Program-made: the position numbers and the translations under genes | In this document: positions 48,935 to 60,723 of the stretch, piece after piece | Numbering within the stretch: position 1 is the stretch's first letter | Layout of the letters: each line of letters starts with the position of its first letter | Source: Rotaria sp. Silwood1 | Taxonomy: Eukaryota; Rotifera; Eurotatoria; Philodinida; Philodinidae | Direction of reading: 5' to 3' | DNA: 64,000 nt | Assembly (NCBI GenBank): GCA_905250075.1 | Contig: CAJNOP010000011.1 | Location: forward strand, 2,588,571-2,652,570 | Notes under the pieces: model-generated | The model's input: only the letters and a program-made list of their open reading frames with translations | Database searches by the model: none | Told to the model about the DNA's origin: nothing

Positions 48935-51394
48935 GGTTAATATAATCTGTTCTTAGTCTTTGATGAAAAGTGAAATATAGATTGTTGTTACAGCGTATTT
49001 CAAAACGAATGCTTACGTCGCTCCAATTTTTTGTGCCTAATAAAGAATTGAATTCAATGTGACTACTCTTCTATAAATTACATATAACTTTCATTTGATC
49101 TCAAAGACGTAAAACGTTGAGAGTCTAGACTAATATAATGAAACTTATATATTGTTCATGAACCTTTCATTATTCTTATCTTTCACATGAAATAGCTTCG
49201 AAAACAGGAAAAGACATGCTTTTCATCAACATCCTCGGACACTATTTGTACTCAACTAATCTAATAGTAGAAAAATATTACATTATCATATATTTTCTGA
49301 GAAGTAATTCATTTATGTTCTCGCTTACCGTCCAATATGTGCAATATTTAAATGTATATGTTTGTTCTATCTCCATAAAACATAAAATACTTATCAAATA
49401 GCGAGATTTTTGTTTTATCGTATTAAAGAGACATCCAAGTCAAATTAATTTTTAAGCTAAGTAATAATGACAGGAAAATACTTTTTCGATTCTTTGTGCA
49501 CTCGCTTACTTTTATGTTTAAAAAGAAACTCTTCTTTCATTAAAATTTTGACGTCATTCGTTGACTTTCTAACAATCATTATTTTCAAGGTTTCTTTTTC
49601 ATTGATATATATATTTATAAATAACTCAGACATTAATTGTGGTGACTTATTTCTCTTTAATCTATTATGTTTTAATTCAATAGAACTCATATTGGATTAT
49701 ATGATATGTTTTTTTTTAGAATATATCGCTCAATCATTATAATCTTACTTTGATATTTTTTGTCTTTCATCATCTAAAATCTGTCGACTAAATTATCTAG
49801 GAAAAAACACAAGATAGCTTAATACCAATTAGAAACAATATCTACCGATTCGACAACGATGTAGGAATAGAATATTTTACTCTAATATTTATTAGATGGA
49901 CAAAATCCTCTGTATTTTATTTGAACTTTTTTTTAGACTAATGAATATATCAATTATTTATGCATTTTTTTTGTTTAAAACTATTCATGCGTAACGATAG
50001 GTTTTATATTGTAATGCAAATAGTTATTGAATGATAGTATATAAACTACAGTGCTACTCTAAAAATTGATCCTACAAATTTAATTTCAATTTTTTTCTCT
50101 ATAATGGTAACTGACATAAAAAATTTGAATAATGATTTGAATGGAGAAGTTTATTTTCAAGAAAGATTTGAAGGAAGTGAAAGTTCTTACTTTATTGTCA
50201 AAATTCAGGATTGATATAAAATCTAGAATCTAGTTTTTCGACACTCAAAAGTCCAAAATAGAAGTTACTTGTGATTACATGCGGTGATAGAGAAAATAAT
50301 TCTTTAGAAAATGACATGCATCCACACTCTCAACAAGAGTTGTTTATTGGAGTATGTCAACTATAAGAAAGGCACGAATGCATTTTTGTTTCTCTTGTTC
50401 TCATAGCAACTGATAAAAAACAGCTACTGTGAGACATTTATATATAGTTTAGTCACACACAAACTGTCGTTGAGAGCTCGAAGATATCTCATTATCTAGA
50501 GAACTAGTTACTCCATCACCGCGTGTAGTCAAAAATAACTTTTACTTAGCATTGCTGAGTGCTGAAGATCTAGTCTGTGGATTTTCTAGAGATCCTGGAT
50601 TTCGAGAATACTGTGAGGATTATTATGTTCTTCAACTTTTTGTTGGAAATAAATGCCTCTATCCAAATCAGTATGTGGATTTTTTATGCCAATTAACATT
50701 GCAGAGAAAAAACTGAAATATAATCCGCACGAACAATTTTGGAAGACATGAGTGCTTCATTTTGATAACGCAACTTAATGGAGTTTATATAATAAAAAAC
50801 GACCATTTTTTTCTTTAATTTAATTTTCTGATGACTTAAAATAAACGAAATTGCCCTAATGCATAGATTACTTTTTTGTATCTGTGAGCTGACTATTAGT
50901 AAAAGCAAAATAGTCTTTATGGATCCAGCTTTGTCATTTTGAGCATGTTACTCAAGCCTAGCTGACATCTAAAACCCATCATATTTAGAAACGTATCATC
51001 TTCAATTTCAAATGTATTCCTTTCTTTTGTTTTTAATAAAATACCGCTTCCTTGATGAGAAAAACTAGATTTTAGTTGAAGTGACATTTAAGGAATGGTA
51101 CTGTCAATCTTGACCTATTTACAAAAAAAAAGAGAATTATTTATTGACCAATCAACTTTCAATGACTTGACAAATTTCAATTATTGAATTGCTCATAATA
51201 ATAGAACATCTTAATTGATTATATATATGAGTAAAAGCTATGTAATTTTTTTTATAAAGAGTCAAAATTTATAGTCTGTTTTGATGAACAATAACAAAAT
51301 ATGGAAAAAAAAAAGTTTCATTGGTTTTAATTATTAAATCTTGATTAGTATGTTGAGAAACCAACAATATAAAAAAACCGAACGGACTTTCTTC
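48935..51394. other. gene-free region
   Basis: About 2.5 kb with no supported gene. TACAGTGCTACTCTAAAAAT at about 50048 resembles a Tc1/mariner end without a visible partner. Confidence 0.45.
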
Positions 51395-51925
51395 ACTGTT
51401 CTATTTTTACATGAATAGACTGAACTCATCAAACTCTATAATAATTTAGGTATTATAAAATTTGAAATCTTTTTTTTGCTTTTCAAATACAAAACTTAAA
51501 AAACAACAATTAAAATCGATATGAAGAATTTCAACTTAGAAAATTTACCTGATCTTTTAATTAAACTATTCTTTTACGAAAGTTTCTCTCATTATTGAAG
51601 TTTGAAAAAGTAATTTTCAGATTGAACATATAGAACTGCATCAAGAAATATGAACTTAAGTTCATGTTTATTGATGCAGTTTTGCATGTTCAATCTAAAA
51701 ATTACTTTTTCGAACTTCAACAATGAGAGAAACTTTCTTAAAAGGATAGTTTAATTGAAAAATTAGAGAAATATTCTACGTTAGAATTCTTCATATTGAT
51801 TTTACTTGTTGTTTTGTAAGTTTTGTGTTTGAAAAGAAAAGAAAATACTTCAAATGTTTTAATAATTAAATTATTGTAAAGTTCGACGGGTTCCATCAAT
51901 CCATATAAAAATATCCTAGAGAGAA
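51395..51925. repeat. long near-perfect palindrome (~530 bp, arms ~260 bp)
   Basis: The two arms are reverse complements around an axis between 51657 and 51658, within ATGAACTTAAGTTCAT, with essentially no loop. Matching blocks include ATTGAACATATAGAACTGCATCAA/TTGATGCAGTTTTGCATGTTCAAT, AAAGTTTCTCTCATT/AATGAGAGAAACTTT, ATCGATATGAAGAATT/AATTCTTCATATTGAT and AAACTCTATAATAATTTA with its mate near 51877-51890. Identity is about 85-90 percent and falls toward the ends. No flanking target duplication was identified. Confidence 0.88.
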
Positions 51926-54900
51926 AAATGCCTCTCAGTTTTAAAACTGCTAACATCTTTTTTTTGAACAAAAATACGTGACATTTTTTTATTAAATCGA
52001 CAGACAAATTGATTGCAATAAAAATGAGTTCACATACTATCTGGTATTCAATCGCAACATCAACGTATATGGTTTACAAAAATAAATTATTGATAAAACT
52101 GCCAGATTTTATTTTTAAAAAATCTCTTTTTTTTTTTGTTGTTTAAATCTACTTGATGAACTATTAGCTTATAATGTCAATTAGCTAAATTAAGTATACG
52201 CTAAAGAAAAACTAATTGATTATTAAAATAAGTAGGTTCGAAAAAAAAGACATACTCTCATGACAATATACTTCCTCTCAAGTGACATTTCAATTACATA
52301 TCATCCTTGGAATGAATTCATTGGAGCGTTTATCATCAAATATAGGACAAAATATTAAATCTTTCATTGCATAATAATCCATTGCTTTCATTTATAGATG
52401 ACTAGAACAATATTTGGCTTCCAACCGCAACAAAAAAAAAAGAAAATTTCAATACAACTTTGTATTTTGGAATACTAATGAAACACTTTCACCCAATGAA
52501 ACTCTTAAAACAATACAATTATTCAGATATTGAACAAACAAAAAGGATTGATATGTCTAGAAGCGATCAAATATTATGTTACAGGATGTCCCAAACGCTC
52601 ATCGTAAAAAAATGAATATCTTTTAATAATTTTAAGGGATTTATATGATTCTCTTTTTAATCTGATAATATACTCCTTGATGTTTCATTCTATGTATCCA
52701 CCTGTAAGCGTATGTTGTTACAGATATTAGAATTCATATAGTTTTATTAATAGTCAAAGTCAAGTCACACATATGACTGTGAAATGCTAAATATAAGATA
52801 TATAGATTGGATTAGAAATACTTTTTAAAGTTTCGGAGAAATTATTACATTATCAGATCGATAATGCTCTGAAATATTATCAAAAATTACAGAAGAAAAA
52901 AATCGACGATATTCATCATGTCTGTACACCAAATTATGATAAATTTATATTCCAATGAAGACATACAGATACAATATATCCGACAACTTCACAAAGGACA
53001 TCAACAAAATTGAGTTGAGATGATATAATTTTGATACCAAGGTTAAAGGACATTAACAATTAAGAAAATTGTTTTTTTTCTTCAGACAAATTTGCTTTTG
53101 CTTCAATGATTTTTCTATAAATATAAAGTGCAAACTAATGTGAATACGACAAATATATTCAAGAACTGGTTGAATTTAAAATGAGAATCAACAAGAAAAA
53201 TAAATTAATTGAAAAATCAACTTTTTCGAGCATTTTTGCAAATATTTCGAAACAGTTTTATTTATATATTTCAAACAATATTAATCATTTTGAGCATTTC
53301 TTTTAGATCGAATTATACAAAATAAAAATTTAAAGAACATATTAGCATACTCTAAAGGCAAAGTAAAAGGTAATAAAAAAAGAAAGATAGACTTACTTTA
53401 GAATGAGCTTTGAGTTATTTTATTGCAAAAAAAAGGAATAGTTATTCAATTTGTAATATAAGATAATTAATATGAATATTTCTTTTTTTGTTTGATTATT
53501 TTGACAACTAAATTGTACGCAGGTATATACACAAATATTCTAATCGAAACTAAATAAACTTAATGTTTGATAACTTGTTTTTGACATTATTAAGAATTTT
53601 TCTTATTTACTTGTAAAATAATGTATTGTCTATTGTTTAAATTAATAATATTGTCAGAAAAATTAGTTGTATAAAAAGAACATCAATAAAAAAATCAAGT
53701 GATGAAAAATCTCAATTACATTCAATTGCAAGCCAAACATAACAGAACAAATCGCCTTATATATATATATATTGGAATTCAAATCTCTGAATAGATAGTA
53801 TTAAATAGAGTAATAAAGACTAGTAGTAGAATTTGGTCTTAGTATACTTCAAAAGTTAAAACAGGTTATCGAGCTTCACTGTCAGCTTAAGACTGACATG
53901 AAGTTTGATATTTAAGTCTGTCACAGACAAGATACATCAGATCAAGATCTCACAGAGATCCAGCAGATAGCTTAAACTAAATTGAGTGCCTATCTGTCAT
54001 GCTTTTATAAAGTTGTATTAAAAAATTTCATTGCTCGAGAAGAAAGTCTAAGTATAACAACATGCAGTGTGATATCTTTGCTACTGGAAAATGAGAAATG
54101 ATTTCGTTTTAGGATTTTGACTGAATAAAAACTATAACTAATAATAAATTAGGACTAGATGATTCATGATGCATTTATTTACTTAATTTGTTTATCAATA
54201 TCACTAAGGAATTGTTCATGATTTCTTATTGATTATCATTAGTAATATCTTATCTGAATTTCTCACTAAATTTTATTATTCTCTAATTCATATTCCTACA
54301 AATATTATATGACAAAACTTGATATATCTTTTTTACTAGTTTACTAAACTTATTCGAAAATGTTTTTACTCAAAAATAGAGATTTTTCTGAATATTAATG
54401 TTTTTTTACGCTGTTGTCTGTTTCTCATCAGACACGTGTCAAGCTCAAAAATAAGCTGCTAAACTAGATTCAAAAAAATTTTTTCATAGGCTAAGTATAT
54501 CTCAATTTTCGAAATACTTGTTGCGACTGCTATTTTTTCTTCAAGAAAGATTTATATATTTTGAAACTGATTAGAACCAAAAAGCTTTACTATACAAGAC
54601 ATTTCTAATTTTCACTTAGACTATAAACAAAAACAAAGCATTTCTTCAGTTTAATGCTATTCACTCTTGCGCGTATATACACAAGAGCCAGTAACGTTTT
54701 AGTTTCACTAAACGATATGAGTATTATTGAAGCGAAGTGCTATTATCAAAAGATTAAAATTAATCGAATAAGTTACAAATAGTAATTGATATGAGTCTTT
54801 GAAATTGATCAATGAAAAATTGAATCCTGAAAGATTGAACACGATCTGCATTAAGCAGAAATACTGATAAACATATCTTATCTTGATATGTCAAAAAAGT

Positions 54901-55178
54901 AATTTATTTTATCATCAAAAGTTGTCTGATTTTGAAGCATGATACATTTAAACTAACTATTACACAAATCAATTATATAAAGGATAATGAGTCTGTCATC
55001 CTAAAGTATGATATTCTAATAATCATAAATCACTTATTGAGCTGTTTCGTTTAGTTTGTACTATTGAATTTAGATTTCTACATTAATGTAAATATACATA
55101 TCATATCTTATTAAATCTGATTTTAATTTATTTTTTGAAGTTAAATTCATCCTGCCTTCGACGTCATCAATTAAGATA
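51926..55178. other. gene-free region
   Basis: About 3.2 kb of AT-rich DNA. ACAGGATGTCCCAAACGCTC near 52582 is reminiscent of some DNA-transposon ends but has no partner. A small (TA)n run lies near 53758. Nothing else is supported. Confidence 0.45.
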
Positions 55179-55187
55179 CACAATGAT

Positions 55188-56191
55188 GGACGACGAAGAA
55201 TTGAGCTTGAAAAAATTTGGAAAATGAGCTCGGAGTGCTTAATTAGTAAGGAAAATGAGAAAAATCAGCTCGTTTTTTTCCGAGCTCAAAATAAGAGGAA
55301 TTGATCTCAGAAAAGAGCTCATTAACGCTGAAGCAATGAAATTAGAGGAAAAGAGCTCGGTTCGATACGATGAAGAGAAAAGCAAAATACAGTGTCCTAG
55401 CTTATGTGTATACGAATAAACAGCATCTTATGTGACAAACAGAAATATTACTAATGTTAAATTTATTATTTACTAATATATAATAAAAAACTTAAGATAA
55501 AGGTGCACAACAAATCAGTCCTTCGACAGTGCATGTTTAGCTTTTTTCTTCGCCCTTTCACATTTCTTTTTCCAATTAACTGTGGGATTGTTCGAACACC
55601 CCAAATCATCATAAGACCTGTTGTATGGATGCACGAATATTGTTTGAGACCCTTCTATATTGTGAACATCAGAATGTAATCGATTCATAATTTTTAAAAT
55701 TTTCTTTACGATAAATGGAAACATTATGTCATTTTGCTAAAGATTTTAAATCATTTTCAGTTAAAATACTTTCGTTAATCTCTTTCCATACTCGTCTCAT
55801 TCTTCCACGATTTGATATATTTTTAAATATTTCAGACAAGATTTAGGTATACAATGGAATAGAGAATGAAAAGAAGCTTTTGTAAACAATGCTTCTCCAC
55901 CGTTCTTTCGTAAACATACATCGTATCATCGAATGACTCATTTTTCTATGCGGGTCATCCATTGTATCCATCATATACGCTTGTCTATATCATCACATGT
56001 GCGCATATGTAGAAAAAACCGAGCTCTTTTCCTCTAATTTCATTGCTTCAGCGTTAATGAGCTTTTTTCTGAGATCAATTCCTCTTATTTTGAGCTCGGA
56101 AAAAAACGAGCTCATTTTCCTCATTTTTCTTACTAATTAAGGATTCCGAGCTCACTTTCCTTTTTTTTTCGAGCTCTTTTCCACTTTCTCC
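55188..56191. mobile_element. Mutator-like element with 175-bp inverted repeats and 9-bp target duplication
   Basis: The left arm 55188-55362 and the right arm 56017-56191 are both 175 bp and about 85-90 percent complementary. A 9-bp direct repeat, CACAATGAT, flanks the element (55179-55187 and 56192-56200). Long inverted repeats with 9-bp duplications are the Mutator pattern. The arms carry about a dozen GAGCTC or near-GAGCTC sites. The 650-bp interior has a 69-codon minus-strand ORF (55724-55515, ending with a Lys-rich NWKKKCERAKKKAKHALSKD) of unknown meaning and no transposase. Confidence 0.9.
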
Positions 56192-56200
56192 CACAATGAT

Positions 56201-58258
56201 TTTAGAAATACAAGCCTAATTAAAACTTCATCTTCAACTAATCAATCAAAAATAAATATTAGACAAGTCGATATCAACATTTATTGTCGATAATAAATTT
56301 GATTTTTGTATGATTGTTATTTACCTATTAATAGTGACATACAGTGTTGAAAAAAATAGTTCTCACATGGAATAATACGATAGAATATTGATTGGGAGTC
56401 TTTTAGTAGTTGAATTATTTTTTACAAGTATAATTAATTTTTAATACGGTGCGAAACACAGCATTTATGTAATCAGTCGCGTACACATTCGGCCTTCATT
56501 CTTTGTGTGTGTGTTGTGCTGTAAAAAAGTCTGTATTTGTATCGTGATGTTCTAGAGAATACTAAGTTGCTGTATACTCGTTCGAACTATGTCAAAGAGA
56601 TTCGTGTCTCAAAATAATACAAACGTTTTTGAATCGTCAAGAAGAGTTTTAGTTTATCTTCAGTAAATTTCGCAAGACATTGATTTGGACGATTTGGCCT
56701 TCAGCTGCCATCCGAGATAATCAAAATTGGCGACAGCTAGTCTCCAGTCATCTGTTGTAAGCAGGAGAAACAATAAAAGTCTTTGACGGAACAAGATCAA
56801 CTCAAACTGAAGTCGTTTATCGGTCTTATGTTCAATGAAATTTCATTGTCGAAAATTGAGATCGTTTTGCATCGCATTATGTAGTCCTTTGCGAATTTTC
56901 TTTTTCTTTTTTACTCACTAGACATAAGCATCAAAAGTTATCATTTTCTGTTGCGATGATCTCGAGAATGAAATGTTGTAAAATATGCAGACAGACGTTT
57001 TTGTACTATGTTATTTTTGCATCGAAGAAATAATGGATTTGTAGAGAATCTTATTCTGTACGAAACTCTCATATTTGAAATCAAAACTGATTATATTTCT
57101 TCAGCTCTATACATTTGTTATGCTAGAAATAGCAGGAGTAAAAAAAGCTTATTGTTGTTTCAGCAACAGATCTATATAGAACTACAAATATAAGTGTTTT
57201 CTACGGAAAAAGATTTTCTACAAATTAATACTGTTGAAACAATTTTTATTTTGTTTGATGCATGAGTATGACAGTACAAGAACATCTATGTATGATTGGT
57301 GTTACATAGGAGAAGACTAAAATAATTTTCTAAAACGAAATATCTTTTCAAATATAATACCTAATGCAATTTTTAGTGCTCTTACTAATGATAGTTTTGA
57401 ACAATAAAATTAGCTAAACATTATAGGAATTACGTGGAACCAAAGTTGTTCTATTCAATCAAGTATCATAATGAAAATTTCAACTCAAAACAGGTATGCA
57501 ACAATTTGCAAAAATTAGTGATAGGTTACCTTTGGAAGAATGAAAAATGGTATGATGCGATTGTATCGTCAATTAAAACTGAACACATCAATAGATTGTT
57601 CTGAAAGTTCTTCATATTCTACTAGAGACTACAAGTTGTAATCGGACGAAAATTAGATGACTCCAGGATAAAAATGATCTACTAGTTGAATAATTTTGAT
57701 ACCTATTGTATATATTGATTGTCCAAACAATGCTGTATAATTATATTATATTGCAACACTCTTCAGTTGCTGTGAACAATAGAAAAATTTCGATCAAAGC
57801 TGTTCACCTCTGATTTTGTTAGATAAGAAAAACTTTCACATCTACAATATATCCCATATTGTACTATATATTCCACATTGTGCTATATATTCAAGCAAGT
57901 TATTCATGATAAAATTTTTTTTTCGATAGTCAGACTTCACATTTTAGAACAGTAGAAAGATGATATGAATAGTTTTGTGAAGGTCGAAAAAAATGTGGAA
58001 GACGAAGAACAATCTCTGTAACTCAGACCATATCTTTTGTGATCATCTACCACGTCAACTATTACAGTATCTAGTGAATCGTAATCTTTGTAATTTTACG
58101 ATGATCTGAGATTATTCATTGAATGGAATCATAATTCAGATTAGTTTTTGTCTGAAATTCGGCAATTGTAATATGAGAATCATCTTTAATACGATAATCG
58201 ATCTGCTTAATCTTTTCAGATGTTGTTCGATTATAGATACGCTCGATCGTGTCCCATC
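56201..58258. other. gene-free region
   Basis: About 2 kb without a supported gene or repeat. A few short tandem similarities (ATATTCCACATTGTGCTATATATTC near 57850-57892) are visible. Confidence 0.45.
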
Positions 58259-58405
58259 TTCTCAATCAAGGGGGAAAAACTCATTCCGAGCCATTCGAAT
58301 GGCTTGGAATGGATTGGAATGAATTGGAATGAATCGGAATGGATTGGAATGAATCGAAATGGATGGGAATGCCTGAGTGGTTCCCCTTTGCAGTTGACCT
58401 TTGAC

Positions 58406-60555
58406 CAGGGGTGAGCCATTAACATTAATCTTAAATTAATGTTAATATTTTTCATTAACATTAATATTAATGTTAATGTTTTTCATTAATCATTAATATC
58501 AATGATTAATGTTTTCCTTTAAGAACTTAATTCATTTATATTAATGATTAATGAAAACGTTAACATTAATATTAATGTTAATCTTTTTTGATTGATCATT
58601 AATGTTAATGTTAATGTTTTCATTAATAGTAATGACTTAATATTAATGGTTAAGTGAAGTTATTAATTAATGTCAGTACTAAAGTCCCATTAAATAAAAT
58701 GGTCCACTCCTAGTGTAAAGACTTTTTACACGCAGATTGTGCGCATATGAAGTTGTTTTTATGACCTTTTTTTAGATTAAATTTTTGCTCTTTATTCCCT
58801 AAAAGATATCTGCAGGTTCCTTGTAAGCGAGCATCTAGGCGAGTCTCCTTCAATAAACAGAAGCTTTTAGTTCTTCTCCAACAATAAGTGCACATTTCCA
58901 CTATATTTTACGCATTTTGTTGCAACATTTTCTTGAAAATCTCCATTTATATACCATAATTCGTCATACACCTCTCCCAATCTTCGAAACTTCGCATGGC
59001 GACTGAATATGTAAAACATTGATTTATTGAAAAAAGTCATTTCTACAATTAAAACAATGTCCTAAACTTGTGAAATACCTGCTTGAAGGCAAAAGATCAA
59101 TAAATAACCCATAAAATATCCCATTGATACATAAATTCTGCACATTTTTTTGTGTTTTAGACAAATTTAAGGCCTTCCATCTTATGATTGAAAAGTGATA
59201 GAAGTCTGAAACTTTTAGTGTAGTTAGGTGTCTTTGACTTCGAATTATACTAAAATTTTCAGAGTTCTATCCCTTTTCAATCACCACGTGCAAGGCGTTA
59301 AATTTGCCGAAAACACAAAACAACCTACAGAACTTATGTATCAATCCGATAGTTGTTTTCATCATATTTATTTTTCCATTTATCTTGCAGGAGAATTAGG
59401 GGCAAACATTTGATCGAAAAAAGATCGCAGAAACAATTTCAAATACACATAGGTGCACATAGAGCATTATGCTGATTCTAAAAACAATATTTATTTGAAG
59501 TCAAACCAGGATTGTTCTTTTCGAAAAGCGTCGAATAGAAAACAAAAATGATAGAAATTGAGTTTAATGAGTAATATTTGAGCAAAAGTGCTTTACTAGA
59601 CATCGATTTTCAAGTTTAAAACAGTTTTATTAGAAAGAACACATAGAATTGCATATTTAATAGAAAAATCTTACTGATGCACTTGTATAAACTATAACTT
59701 CAAAAGACTAAACAAACAGTAGCTTTGACAATATGACCCAATCCGGGCGATATTTGGCATTTATTGTGTAGAAAAAGTTTTGAATGTCTCCAAACTACTT
59801 ATAAATTTTGATAGAGAAAAGAATTTTCGTCGAGTAAGTCTATTTTTGTCAATCTAAATTGATTTTTGATGGACGTCTGGATGAAAAACGTTTTTTAGCG
59901 CTTTTAAAAAGTGTTATAGACGTTTTTTATTATCCAACTAATTTAAGAAAAAACTGTTAGATTTGTAATCAAACCACTGAGTCCTGCCAAGTTATAGGAA
60001 CTTCTAATTGAACGGTGACAAAAATAATAGTTTTTGATGCCTGAGGAGACCCCAGACATTAAAAATGAATCATGAGAAAATATATAATAAACTTGTAAAA
60101 AATAATCACGGATGACTGTTGATTCTTCGGATAATAAAATTAGATCGAGTTTCCTTTCTGGGACGCCAGGTCCAGTATTTGGTATCTTTCTTTAGGCCAT
60201 AGAAATCTGAAGATATTTTTTCGTGAGATACCAATTAATGAAAAAAAATGACGTATGTTAATTTTTTTCTTAAAATTTATTTTCTTGATTGACTCATGAA
60301 GTCTGTCTTGAATAGTTATGATGGTTTCCATTAGAGAGGCTCTGAAAAATTATCGAGATTACCCTCAGTATTTTTTAAATTAACTTTTCTTCCATGAAAA
60401 AATCAAAATAAAAACAATATTTGCTTCGTATCAATCATTAATATTAATGAATTAAGTTTTTAAATGAAAACATTAACCATTAATATTAATGATTAATGAA
60501 AAACATTAATTAATGTCATTAATTAAGTCCCGTTAAATTAAATGGTCCACCCCTA
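58406..60555. mobile_element. nested hAT-type element (TTAATG family)
   Basis: Termini CAGGGGTGAGCCATTAACAT (58406) and the complement of TAGGGGTGGACCATTTAATT (ending 60555) match. An exact 8-bp duplication, CCTTTGAC, lies at 58398-58405 and 60556-60563, entirely within the outer element. Both ends are built of ATTAATGTTAATG repeats, the only AT-rich theme among the hAT-like elements here. A second copy of the right terminus (AATGGTCCACTCCTA, about 58699-58713) sits in direct orientation near the left end, so the element has been rearranged or contains a solo MITE end. The 1.7-kb interior has no recognised transposase. Confidence 0.88.
58430..58690. repeat. TTAATG tandem/inverted repeat cluster
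   Basis: Dense alternating ATTAATGTTAATG and CATTAACATTAAT blocks separated by TTTTTCATT spacers. This is the left subterminal region of the nested hAT element, and many unit pairs can form hairpins. A shorter matching cluster lies at about 60437-60525. Confidence 0.9.
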
Positions 60556-60723
60556 CCTTTGACCCTTGACCTTTGACTCGGTAGCAGACAAATGCTGGAT
60601 ATATGTGTTTCGCTCGGAATGGATTGGAATGGATCGGACTGGCTAGGAATGGATCAGAATGGATTGGAATGACTGGGAATGGCTCGGAATGCCCGAATGA
60701 GATTTTTCCCCCTTGTTCTCAAT

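Larger units (their letters stand above)
58267..60715. mobile_element. outer hAT-type element (GGAATGGATT family), host of a nested insertion
   Basis: Termini CAAGGGGGAAAAACTCATTC (58267) and the complement ending GAGATTTTTCCCCCTTG (60715) match. An exact 8-bp target duplication, TTCTCAAT, lies at 58259-58266 and 60716-60723. Each end carries ten or so copies of GGAATGGATTGGAATGAATT-type 10-bp units. Without the nested insertion the element would be only about 300 bp, a MITE. Confidence 0.93.

Noticed and set aside
58441-58690. TTAATG cluster considered as an origin or AT-rich satellite
   Set aside because: It is confined to the ends of a hAT-type element with its own 8-bp target duplication, so subterminal repeats are the simpler reading.
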